The position numbers and the translations under genes were made by a program. A DNA stretch of 64,000 nucleotides from Liquidambar formosana (Eukaryota > Streptophyta > Magnoliopsida > Saxifragales > Altingiaceae): the NCBI GenBank assembly GCA_039720395.1, contig CM077832.1:12107967-12171966 (forward strand), written 5' to 3'. Below the pieces are notes generated by a model that saw only the letters and a program-made list of their open reading frames with translations, did no database searches and was not told the DNA's origin. The number at the start of each line of letters is the position of its first letter. The stretch's first letter is position 1. Shown one piece after another: positions 43,686 to 54,351 of this stretch.

Positions 43686-46431
43686 TCAAGGTTGCGAATT
43701 GAAATTCCTAATTAATACATAACAAGATAGATAGAAAGGTTCCAACATTCCTAACAAGATGTGAGTGAAACTCAATGATTTCCCGTGGGCCTTCTTTCGA
43801 CTCGGCCCAGCTCCATCATGCCCTGAACGAGGTGCTCTAGAAGGGGGCATATCCTGGGGTGGATGAGATGATGATGCCTGTGGCAAACAAAGATAATGAG
43901 TTAGGAGGGTAATGGTGCTAATCCTAGTTGAAAGCTAATAAGATGATCACTCACTTGGGGATTTAAGCGTGCTTCTAGAACTGAGTTCTCTAAACTCATT
44001 CGCACAAGATCCCTCCTCAATCCTTCATTGAGTTCAATGCATTCCTGGGCATACTCCCGTGGAACCTAGGAAAGTATAAACATGGTTAACAATAATGAAA
44101 GAATCCAATTTCAAGAAGATAAGAGTTTAGAACTCACATTCTCATAATATGGATCGATCTTGGGATATTCATCGAACGGTGGATGGGTAATGTTAGTCTT
44201 CACAAATTTTGTTCCACTGCACAAGTTCATATACCAATTTAGTTGTGGGAGGGGTGGAGGTTGATTTCCTTCAAGGTCCTCATCCTCGTCGTTATAAGTC
44301 ATCCCAGTGGCAGATCCAACTGTGGAGCTGTGTCCCTTTGCCTGTCGGCCCTGAAATTCAAATGCTTGTCAAATGGAGTCTTTCTTATAATCTTAAAAAA
44401 GAGTTTAAGAGTGTGGGGAGCTCACCCCTTGAGGTGGGAGACCAGTGCCCTAGGATTCATCAGATATTGTCGACAGAAGGCAGTGTATTCTATGCGAGGG
44501 GAGGTGAATCCCTCAGCATCCCAACCCCTCAGAGCCTCGTCTAGTTCATCCCCCACCAAGTGGCTAGTATGCCTCATGTTCTTTGGTGGCATGGAAGGTG
44601 TCACAGCTGCATTCATATTTCCATGGACTTGTCTCAAGACTCGCTCCCCAAGATACCAGCATCTACCTGTGGGGCCTTCAAAGAGGACCCTTTTGCTTGT
44701 CAACTCCAAACAAGAGGAGTACTTCTCGGGAAGCCTATGCTCCCACAGCCTCCATGGATCCCATTCCACCTGTTGAGTTTGAAATGAGAAATGAAAAAAG
44801 AAAGATAAAAAAGATAAGGAGAAAGAAAGATTTTACCATATCAGTAGTTAAGCTGGCAAGATATGCCCTTGCATGGGCATAATCATGTCGATTGGAGGCT
44901 CTTGTAGCCAAGCAAGATGGAGCATAATTCTGAAGGATGGGCCATGACTTGGCATCACTAGCAAGAGTTGGGCGACACATGTTCAGGTACTCGTAGTACC
45001 ATATATGGGGAAAACCAAAAAAATATAGATGAAATCATGTGTGTGTTAAGTTTCGGGAAATAATAGAGAATTGAATGTTCTTTGTTACCTCCCAAACGAA
45101 AGGAAGTCCCCCAAAGTTCTTTGCAACTCCTCGGGACATGTCAGTCATGGAGCGATACATGTTTGCGAAAGCTGCTCCACCCCAATTGTATCTCCCAATT
45201 TTGTTCACATCTTCCATGCTAGCTAGCAACTCAAGTCGAGCCATGTCATTGGTGCCCGCAAAGAAGGTGCATGAAATCATGTAGAGCAAGAAAGCTCTCA
45301 CAATGTATTTGGGATCCGTCCCCTCACTCTCTTCTTCAGTGGCAAAGGTGTTGTAGAGCCAAGTACGGCGCACACCTTTTGGGCTTAATTCCGCTTCAAC
45401 CCCAAGTAGAGCTACTATGTAGTTTTGATCCATGTTGGCTTGTTCATAGTATTCCAAGTGCTTGCCTTTCAAGCTCAACCCAGTTATCATGGTGAAATCC
45501 TTAGGAGTCATGGTCATCTCCCCGAAGCTAAAATGGAAAGTGTTGGTGGTGTCCCACCATAGCTCTGTCAAGGCAAACAATGCCTGCCTATCCCATTGCT
45601 CGTTCCATAGAGCATCTAGGAAGGGCCCAAAACCCGCCTTCTTTACTATCTTGCGAGCACGTGGTTGGGCATGTTCCATATATCTCCACCATGAGATGAG
45701 CCCCTTTATTGATGTCCTTGTACGGAGACTTTGGAAGTCGGGCTATGTCAACAGATTGTGTATTGAGTTAGCATTGGAAACATAGAGATATTGGGCATAC
45801 ATTGGTGATTGATTTCAAATAGTTTTCCAAAAGTTTTAAAATATGGGTTTTGATTCATGAAATGAATTAGAAATGAATGCCCATGACTTTGTGTATTCAA
45901 ATTCATTGATTTTGTAAGGATTGAACATGGTTTTGCCTTTCGGGCATTTTATCGAACACTTGGTGTGTGACTTGTTTGCAAGCATTGAAATGAAAGATTT
46001 TTGTATATCAAATCCTTGCCAAAACCATATGACTTGGTTCTACAATGCAAACCAATTGATTTTTCAAGAATTGAACATGTTTTTGTCTCTTTGGCATTTT
46101 ATCAAACACTTGGTGGGCATCTTTTCTCAAGCATTGGGAAACAAGCTTTTTGCACATTCAATCCTTGCCAAATCAATGAACTTGGCTTAACAATGATAGA
46201 AACAATCAAAAGAAGATCATGGGAATGCATTTTATCCAATAGAAATCAAGATTTCAAGATAAACATGTTAAGTTGGGAAGAACTAACCTCATGTTGGGAA
46301 TGGAGGTATGAGAGATGCTTCTTAGGTTCAAGCAACACCTTGTCTTGGGATGCATCATAGATTGGTGCCTTGTATGTATTCTTGATCACATAATATGGAT
46401 ACTTGATGTTGGAATCATTGCTAGAAGCCAT
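43686..46431 (-). pseudogene. Antisense plant-mobile-domain gene with introns
   Basis: The likely start is ATG at 46431 (MASSNDSNIKYPYYVIKNTY). Exons on the - strand: 46431-46288; 45742-45089; about 45004-44837; 44769-44426; 44350-44138; 44065-43955; 43877-43686. Exon 2 carries the plant mobile domain (PF10536-type): SIKGLISWWRYMEHAQPRAR, GFGPFLDALWNEQWDRQALF, ALTELWWDTTNTFHFSFGEM, TMTPKDFTMITGLSLKG. Later exons have WYYEYLNMCRPTLASDAKSW, GPTGRCWYLGERVLRQVHGN, PPPLPQLNWYMNL and a polar tail. The domain occurs in MAIN/MAIL proteins and in transposons. Exon 3 has no AG before it (CCCCAT|ATATGG), and the exon 4 to exon 5 junction loses phase, so the gene is probably dead. Confidence 0.7.
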
Positions 46432-47339
46432 TGTTGGTGGTTGAGCTTGTATGTGAGAAAAATGGGTTTGATAAGAAAGATGATGAATTTGATCTTGCAA
46501 CTTGATGATTGATGCTTGTTTTTGTTGTTGAATGACTTGTTCTTGATGCTATTTCATGCACACAACTTGAATTGCAAGTGAAACTTTGATTGAGAATGTG
46601 TTTGTGAGTGTTTGGAGAAGATGGAATGAGTTTCTAGAGAGAGAAACTCTCTATTTTCGAATTGGGTGTGTGTGTGCACAAATGGGGGGTCAAGGGTTTA
46701 AAAACCCAGAATTTTGAGGACCCTAGCCTCGGGTAACCACCCAGCATGGGGCAGCAAGCCGCCTGGGCTTGGGCGGCAAGCCACCAGCAGCCAGGTGGTC
46801 ACCCCCCCTCGCTCGCTCCGTTGCGCTCGTTTGGCCTTTGCTCGCCTATTCGCGCTCTTGAACCCTCCTTGAGATGGATTCTCAAGCTTGTTTTGAGTTG
46901 AAAAATGGGTGAATATCTTGACATTGTTTGATATGAAATGATTTGAATGAGATTGCATTGGTGGCCCTTGTGTGGGCATGGCATGCTAGTAGGGTTGAAC
47001 AACCCTCTCTATGCATATGGTTTTGATTATTAGGGATGAATTCCCTCCTATGTCACTATGATTTGTTGTCATTTGGGATAAAGATACCTTCCCTATATGC
47101 ATGTGAATGATTGCTTTCATAAGATAATTGTGTCTCCTATATGAGTTGGTGTTTGAGTTGAGGCATGAATAGCCTCCATATGAGATGACTTGGTGAACTT
47201 GTTGTGTGTTGGTAAGTAGAGGCTTACCTTTGTCTTGATGACTCAGTGAGAGAAAGATGCAATCTTTCTCATGATTACATGCTTACCTTGATGACTTGAA
47301 AGATGCAATCTTTCCCACGATTTGTGTTTACCTTAATGG
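46432..47339. other. Flank upstream of the antisense PMD gene
   Basis: No gene on the + strand. It includes the presumed promoter of the antisense gene and the diverged palindrome at 46728. From about 47050 it grades into imperfect repeats of TACCTTGATG and AGATGCAATCTTTC-type motifs that lead into the 155-bp array. Confidence 0.5.
46728..46807 (-). promoter_or_regulatory. GC-rich palindrome, diverged copy upstream of the PMD gene
   Basis: It starts CTCGGGTAACCACC and ends GGTGGTCACCCCCC, with AGCAAGCCGCCTGGG and GGGCGGCAAGCC inside. The layout and 80-bp length match the copies at 43439 and 49044, but with many changes. It lies about 300 bp upstream of the antisense start codon. Confidence 0.65.
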
Positions 47340-47705
47340 TTTGAATATGAGAAGGATGTATCTTTCTCATGTTTTGAGATAGCCTTGATGGCTTCCTGTG
47401 GTATGTGTTTACCTTGATTGACTTGAGCAAGAGAAGGACGTGATCTTTCTCGTGTTATGTGATTACCTTGATATTTGAATGATAACCTTGATGATTTGAA
47501 TATGAGAAGGATGTATCTTTCTCATGTTTTGAGATAGCCTTGATGGCTTCCTGTGGTATGTGTTTACCTTGATTGATTTGAGTAAGAGAAGGACGTGATC
47601 TTTCTCGTGTTATGTGATTACCTCGACATTTGAATGGTAACCTTGATGGTTTGAATATGAGAAGGATGTATCTTTCTCATATTTTGGGATAGCCTTGATG
47701 GCATA
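47340..47705. repeat. Tandem repeat, 155-bp unit, about 2.3 copies
   Basis: GAGAAGGATGTATCTTTCTC begins at 47349, 47504 and 47659, a period of exactly 155 bp. Each unit also has GATAGCCTTGATGGC and GAGAAGGACGTGATCTTTCT, whose GAGAAGGA...TCTTTCTC pairs are small hairpins. The array lies between the PMD gene and the 3' LTR. Confidence 0.85.
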
Positions 47706-47710
47706 GTGTT

Positions 47711-48150
47711 ACCTCATATTATTCACCAGTTGTCACTGGTATAGTATGGGAAGACCTTTCATCGAACGAAGTTCGATGTAAACTATGGATACCTCATATT
47801 ATTCACCAGTTGTCACTGGTGTAGTATGGGAAGACCTTTCATCGAACGAAGTTCGATGTAAGCTATGGATACCTCATATTATTCACCAGTTGTCACTGGT
47901 GTAGTATGGGAAGACCTTTCATCGAACGAAGTTCGATGTAAGCTATGGATACCTCGTACTATTCACCAGTTGTCACTGGTACAGTATTAGAAGACCTTTC
48001 ATCGAACGAAGTTCGGTGTAAGCTATAGATACCTCGTATTATTTACCAGTTGTCACTGGTATAGCATGAAAAGACCTTTCGTCGAACGAAGTTCGATGTA
48101 AGCTATGGATACCTCATCTTGTTCCCCAGTGAAACTAGTATACAGTATGA
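47711..48150. repeat. Tandem repeat, 80-bp unit, five full copies plus a partial
   Basis: Units start at 47711, 47791, 47871, 47951, 48031 and 48111 (ACCTCATATT or ACCTCGTA variants). Each contains two perfect hairpins: ACCAGT-TGTC-ACTGGT and ATCGAAC-GAA-GTTCGAT. The middle copies are nearly identical and the last decays. It ends about 185 bp before the 3' LTR. Such arrays are known in the 3' untranslated region of Tat/Ogre elements. Confidence 0.9.
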
Positions 48151-48335
48151 GAGGAGTTCTGTAGAACTTATGAGGAGTACCTTTGTGCTTGTGTATGATG
48201 AATTCGAAGAATTCAATGACATGTTCACCCTCTTTTCCCCAATGGGTCTTGATGAAATCAATTCATCGGGCAAAAATGGGTTGTTCTTTTGGTCATTGGC
48301 TCGCAAGTGAAACTTGCTCACCAATGAGGGGCTTC
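48151..48335 (+). other. End of the internal region and polypurine-like tract
   Basis: It ends ACCAATGAGGGGCTTC directly before TGTCACACCCC of the LTR. AATGAGGGGC is the likely plus-strand primer (polypurine tract), though short. Confidence 0.5.
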
Positions 48336-49043
48336 TGTCACACCCCCATTTTTGCCACCTTAGCTAGGGTTCATCATTGCATGTGTCTTTTTGTTTCCTT
48401 TTTGAATCTAGTCTTTTGCATTGAGTTTCTAGGGTCCTAAGGATGGTGTGTATGAATTTTGGTTCGATTTGGAGTTGATCTTGAGGGTTAATAAGAACTT
48501 TTGTGACTTGAGGGGCATAATCGTCTTTTTGATCACAAACTTTCCATTTGACCTTGAAATGATCTCCAAGTTGCCAATTGGAGTTCATATGGTTGTATTT
48601 GAGGTATTTGTGGGTTCGATTCGATGAATTGAAGGTTCGGGATTAGAATGGCTCAACAAGGCTCAGGTTGGCTAAGAGACCTACTTCGGGATAGCCCAAA
48701 TTGGTTCATGATTTTCACTCTATGACTACTCATTTGACCTTGATTGGTCTTAATTTCATCCCCAAATGTGTTTAGGGAGGTTGAATTTCGAATTAGAAAG
48801 CATTCGGTGCGACCCTATGTGCATACCTAAGCTAAGCGATGGTGAGGCATAGCGGTTAACCACCTTTGTAGGGCCCAACCATGCAACCATGGCTAGGGTT
48901 TCTTTCCCTCAAGTGACTCAAATTACATTCCCCTTCGAAACACGGTCGTTTTGGCTTTCTTTTCGTCAAAATCGGAGTTCATTTGGGCCCTGAAACACAT
49001 TTGGAAGTCGAAGGGGTCAAAAATGGGCATAAGGTGACATGGC

Positions 49044-49123
49044 CTCGGGTGACCACCCAGGCCTGGGCGGCTAGCCGCCTGGGCCCAGGCTGCTAGCCGC
49101 CCAGCCCCAGGTGGTCACCCGAG
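49044..49123 (+). promoter_or_regulatory. 80-bp GC-rich double palindrome in the LTR
   Basis: The same 80-bp module as at 43439-43518, with one base different (GCTGCTAGC for GCGGCTAGC). It lies about 190 bp upstream of the LTR TATA box, in the U3 position. It is the most GC-rich stretch of the element. Confidence 0.8.
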
Positions 49124-49310
49124 CCACTTTCCTTTTTTGAGCCTTGACGCGGCTCCCTCCCTATCTTCTCGGATTTGCTCGCCTCCAGCCGCCATTTAAC
49201 CCTAATTTCAGCCCTTTTTGACCTACTTGAGCCCCAAGGTAACCTCTAAGAGCCCTTGGATCAATCCTTAGTGTTTTAATCCCAACCATTGAGGGTTTTC
49301 CCTCAATCCC

Positions 49311-49318
49311 TATAAATA
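49311..49318 (+). promoter_or_regulatory. LTR TATA box
   Basis: TATAAATA in the context CAATCCCTATAAATACCCCC, followed by a GA-rich leader. This is the probable start of R in the LTR. The matching part of the 5' LTR lies in the scaffold gap. Confidence 0.6.
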
Positions 49319-51911
49319 CCCCCTTATACTTCAGCAATAGGGGAGGCACTTGTGGGGGGCAAATTTTCTAAAGTGAGAGGGACATTGGAGGCTATGGCAG
49401 CCATCCTTAGGGTAGTTTAACCTATATTTTGAGTGAGAGAGTGAGAGAGAGAGCTTGAAGGAAGGTTGGAGCATTGCTTGAAGGCTTGAAGGAGGTTGTT
49501 TCCAGCAGCATACAAGAGGAGGTGGACTCTCTACAGCAGCCACAAAAGGTATACCCCTCCCCCTTTCTCTCTTTCATTCAAACTAGGGTTTCTTGCATAG
49601 CTTTGCATTACTTCATGTTAAAACCTTATTGTTTTATCATGTGTTGATGCTTCTAATGCTTAGAATACATGATTAGGATATTGTTTATGGCTGGTTTTGC
49701 ATGATATAATGTCATTCTATGTGGTTTTATGAGTGTTTGTGTTTTTAGGGTTTTTTTAGAGTCTTTTCTAGGGTTTTACATGGAATAGTCATTATTTCAT
49801 GTTCAAGTTTGTGTCTTTATCATGTCTTATTGCTTCTATTAGTTAGTATGCATGATTAGGATAATATTCATGGGCTGTTTAGTATGCTAGGATGCTATTC
49901 CATGTGATTTACTGCATGTTTGGGACTTTAGGGTTTCCTTAGTGCTGAAATTGGTTTTCTGCATGAAATAACACTTTTGCATATTGAAGCTTGTGTTTTT
50001 ATTGTGTTTTGTTACTTCTATTAGTTAGTATGCATGATTAGGATAATGTTTATGGGCTGTTTAGTATGCTAGGATGCTATCCCATGTGAGTTAATGCATG
50101 TTTGCAATTCTAGGGTTTCTCTTGTGCTGAAATTAGGTTTTCACTTAGAATAGCTATATTTCATGTGCAAGCTTGTGTTTCTATCATGTGTTGATGCTTC
50201 TATTGATTAATATGCATGATTAGAATGATGTCCACAATGAGTTTTGCATGATTTAGAGTTATTTTATGTGATTTTGAGCACAATTGTGATTCTAGGGTTT
50301 CATTCATCCTTGTATTAGGAAAGTAGCATATAGCATGATAGCTTAGGGTTTTTCTTTGTGTTTTCTTCATAGTTGATATATATGTGCTACATATTTGATA
50401 ACTATGATATTCTTCTGCATTCATAGTAGTGGATTTTAGTGTTTTTTGCATGTCATTGCATGTAGGGTTGAATTAGGGTTTTAGTTAGCTTATGATTCAT
50501 GTTGTTGCATGACTTGTGGTTGATTTTAAACCTTATTTCAATTTTGTCCAGATATGTTATTTGTCCTTGATATGATATTTTGAGCATGTGTTAGCCCATG
50601 TTTGGGCATGATAATGGCTTGATTTGGAATCTAGCTTGTTTGGTTGGTATTTTTGGTATGTTTTGCATGGAAATTGCAGGTGCTTTGACAGGTACAACAG
50701 GTGCAACTACCCCACCAATGTGGGGTGGTTATTTTGGCTATTGTGAGATGAAATCTTACAAATAAGGTAATTACCCTATGCAATAGGGTGGTTACTTTGA
50801 CAGGTTGCTTTTGCTTAAGGTAAGTAGGGTGTGAGGGTGCCCTAATTCACCCTTCTTTCCTTCCTTTGAAACTTTCCCTTTCTCCCCCCCTAGGGTTGTT
50901 TCCTAATAGAGGGGTATGGTAGATTCTATAGTTTCCTTTCAATAAAAATACCTTTTAAATCAAAGTTTCCATCTTTTATCAAAATTCCATATTTTACCAA
51001 AAATCTTTTGAGAATCATTTATTTTGGAAACTTACCATGTTTTTACTTAAAAGGAAACTTAGGGTTTACCATAGGCCTTGATTAGGTTATAACCCTATTC
51101 CTTTTCGAACTACGTGGACTTTGATCCATGTATTTCCATACATGGTACGTAGGCGCTCTTCGTGATGTTCAAGTCCGCCCTAAGATACTAAGTATCCTAG
51201 GTTTTCTCCTCTCCCCCTTTCTTTTTTCTGTTTTTCTTTGATTTACTTGACTATATGGATGAATGAATGAATGATATGCATGCTGTCTTGTGATGATAAT
51301 TGTTGATTTGTGTGTGATTAAGACTTTGATTTAGCCCAATTAAATTAAGAGACCGTTTAGGGCGATATGGGTGCCTATAGGCTTTGCCTAGAACCTTCCC
51401 ATATCGTAACTTAGCCTCCGAATCCCCGAATTCTCTGGTTTCCAAAAGACTTTTTGCCTTACCATTTTTAAACGTGGAGTCAATCTTTTGTTTTCCTAAA
51501 ACAAAACTGTTTTTTAGGGTTTTCCTTGTTTCCTTTAAAAAATAAGGTGGCGACTCCTTTCCTTTTTTTCTTTTCAAAACCCCACCTAACCAAATCTTTT
51601 CGCCAATCCCTCGTGGGCCCGATTTCCAGGGTTCACAGGTGACATGGGTGCCTATAGGCTTTGCCTAGAACCTTCCCATGTCATAACTTAGCCTCCGAAT
51701 CCCTGATTTCTTTGGTTTCCAAAAGATTGGTTTTTGCTTTTCCTTTTTTATGAAGTCATTCAAATTGTTTTCTTAAAATAAACTACTTTTAGGGTTTTCC
51801 TTGTTTCCTTTAAAAAATAAGGTGGCGACTCCTTTTTCTTTTTCAAACTTAACCTAATATTTCTTTAATCTTTTCGTCAATCCCTCGTGGGCCCAATTTC
51901 CGGGGTTCACA

Positions 51912-52252
51912 ACCATTGTGAGCCATTTTAACCCTAAGCCATTAATTCATCAAATTGAACCTAGAAATACCTCATATGCATCAATATGAACTCCAATTGA
52001 CAATTTGGAGATCATTTCAAGATCAAATGAAAAGTTTGTGACCTAAAAGACGATTATGCCCCTCAAGTCACAAAAGCTCTTACTAACCCTCAAAATCAAC
52101 TCCAAATTGAACCAAAATTCATATCCATTATCTTTATGACCCTAAAAAACTAATGCAACTGACTAGACTCAAAAAAAAAAAAAAAAAACAAAACAAAAAA
52201 CCTACATGAAATAACAAACCCTAGTAAGGAGGTGCAAAAATGGGGTGTGACA
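51912..52252 (-). repeat. Inverted fragment of a related LTR, 341 bp
   Basis: Read on the - strand it starts TGTCACACCCCATTTTTGCA and matches the first part of the 3' LTR (48336 to about 48657) with many substitutions. Shared landmarks include GAGGGGCATAATCGTCTTTT against its complement, and CCAATTGGAGTTCATAT against its complement. It begins exactly where the + strand 3' LTR ends. Confidence 0.75.
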
Positions 52253-52685
52253 ATATTGAAAACTCAATATGAATTTTCATCAAACAGTTGGTGAGCATAT
52301 AATAAATTTAAAATCACTTGCACATATCACCATCAAATCACATCAAAATGTCAAATTGTGCCCACCAAATCAAACTAAAATCACCTAAAACCTCAATTAA
52401 ACTATGATACCCACACATCAAAATATTTTGATTTTATAGGTGGGTTTTTCATCAAAGCCAAACTAGGTTTTACAAAATGGGGTTTTCTCTTTTGTTTCAA
52501 AATCACAGTCCAAAGAGATTTGTCATCTATCTACCAACAAAAACAAAAACGGGGAGCTTACCAATGGAACTCACAAAACTCCTTGCTGATGGCTCATTAC
52601 CTCCTCTTCACGATTTGAGAACGATTCGAACAATGAAAGTGGTGATTAAGAAGAAATCCTTAAGAAAGCAATGAGAACGAATGAG
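52253..52685. other. Short unique stretch between the two LTR elements
   Basis: No firm gene. A 65-codon open frame at 52477-52674 (MGFSLLFQNHSPKRF...) stops just before the copia insertion. It has no recognisable domain and continues into no frame on the far side at 62367. Confidence 0.4.
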
Positions 52686-52690
52686 AAGAA

Positions 52691-54340
52691 TGTTGGGAAT
52701 CGAACAAGAGGGAAAAATACAAAGGCGGAATATAAAAATTTTTCCTACGATTCCCAATCCCATGAATCTAACTATGCATAACACAAAATCAAACCCTAAC
52801 TACAAAGAGGGTTAGAACACTTACAGAATTTTTGTCTTCTCCTTTTTGCTCCAAGCTTTGACTCCAGACAGCAGTGAATGAGCAGCCCAAGTGTGCTGCC
52901 TCCAACGGTATCCACACCTAGCTAGAGTTTCAAGTCCTTTCCTCCTTTTCCTTGTTGTTGCTAGTGTAGGAGAAGAGAGGAGAGAGAGAGAGGGAGGCTG
53001 GAAATTCTGGCCAGCCCTTGGGGAGTTCAACTTATGATGATGTCACATATCATAGTGTGACTTATATAGTCCACACTAAGAGGGCTAGCCCTAGGGGGAA
53101 ACCCTATTAGGGTTTTATGCAATTTCTCTAAATTGCACAATAACCCCTATAAATTATATCAAATATAAATAGGCCTCAAAGAACTATTCTTTATGCACTC
53201 ATACCCTTTCTCTCATAGACTTTAAAGCTCATCTTGCATGATCAGTGTGTGACCCATTGGGTTCACATCATCAAGTAGTAGGAATAGCACGAGGTGTGCA
53301 CAATGGAACTCTTTCCATTTAGGGTCTAATTGGAACTCCTTCCAATTCCCTAATTGATTATAACTCACTTATATCAATTAGGGCTTCTACTAACCATGAG
53401 TAACACCTAGCATATGGCTCATGGTGTGGTCCTTAATGAGGTGAATAGTCATTACAAAGAACCCTTCTGTTATAGTTTATAGGTTACAATTGCATCCTTC
53501 CTTCAACACAATGTCTCCAATTGAACAAATAGGACATGGAAGTCTGTCAAGTCCCTAGTTCAATTACTTTATACTCATTCATAGATATCAACTCATTGAT
53601 GAACGCATGAAACTCTTTTCATATTCATCCTACCATGGCCATGGATTTAATGAGTTATATTATGAATGCTATATGAGACATTCTCTCTCTTTTTCCTAAG
53701 AGTGATGGATCCCTTGTTGATCACTCACATGCCTTCATACACATAGCAGTAGGGCCAATGAACACCTTTGCAGATCCCTGAATAGGATCTGCACTTAGTG
53801 TTATCAAACTTCTAAAGCTACATGCATAAGGCAACTATGGTGTCTCAGGTCTAAGGATTACTTGTACCACTATAACAATGAGAAACTGATTGACAGGCAG
53901 GATAAAACTCCATTCAGTTTATCTCATATCTTTGGTCACATTCAGTGTACCTATTCTTATAATAGGCACCCACTTGTTGGTTGTAGTGTCTCCACACAAA
54001 TAGCTTGAGACAAGCTATCCTCCTATAGAGTCAACCTAACAAGTGCTAAGTCCTATGGTTCATTACTGTCCATCATAGTGAACCTTCAACTAGGAATGCT
54101 TAAGGAGTTTAGTACAGAGATATATCTATAGTCTCAAAATTACAACTCTTTGTAATTCCATATTCTCAACTCTAACTCCATGGACATATTATGTAAATAT
54201 AAATGATGCATATAAACATAATAGAATAAGCCCTTTTATTAAATCAATAATAAATGTGACATACATAAATGAAATCAAATGATTGTTCCTAATCCTTAAA
54301 CAATCATCTCTATGATTGGCTCTAGGGCATAATCCTAACA
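52691..54340 (-). repeat. 3' LTR of the copia element
   Basis: About 1650 bp, matched almost base for base by 60711-62361. By eye I count about nine substitutions and one single-base indel, for example CAGACAGCAGTG against CGGACAGCGGTG, and GGGCTAGCCC against GGGCCGGCCC. Terminal TGTT...AACA is in inverted form. Confidence 0.9.
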
Positions 54341-54351
54341 ATCTCCCACTT
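54341..54351 (-). promoter_or_regulatory. Polypurine tract of the copia element
   Basis: On the - strand AAGTGGGAGAT directly precedes the TGTTAGG of the 3' LTR, the usual place and form in plant copia elements. Confidence 0.75.

Larger units (their letters stand above)
35285..51911 (+). mobile_element. Ty3/gypsy LTR retrotransposon, Tat/Ogre type, 5' end in gap
   Basis: Order along the + strand: partial 5' LTR, end of gag-pro, possible intron, RT, RNase H, second RNase H, integrase, two antisense genes, tandem repeats, polypurine-like GAGGGGCTTC, then the 3' LTR starting TGTCACACCCC. The second RNase H, the long LTRs, the split between protease and RT, the antisense extra genes and the tandem repeats before the 3' LTR are all described traits of the Tat/Ogre lineage. 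Both coding blocks are broken. LTR copies differ by a few percent by eye, more than those of the copia element downstream. Confidence 0.85.
48336..51911 (+). repeat. 3' LTR of the Tat/Ogre element (about 3.58 kb)
   Basis: It begins TGTCACACCCCC and ends GGGGTTCACA, giving TGT...ACA termini. It carries the GC palindrome at 49044, a TATA box at 49311, GA-rich leader sequence, several diverged internal repeats of roughly 240-280 bp (49600-50250, with TAGTATGCATGATTAGGATA blocks), and a 278-bp tandem duplication at its end (51350-51638 and 51639-51911). From 50247 on it matches the 5' LTR. Confidence 0.85.

Noticed and set aside
47340..48150. Possible CRISPR-like array of hairpin repeats
   Set aside because: The units are contiguous tandem repeats without unique spacers, inside a plant retrotransposon.
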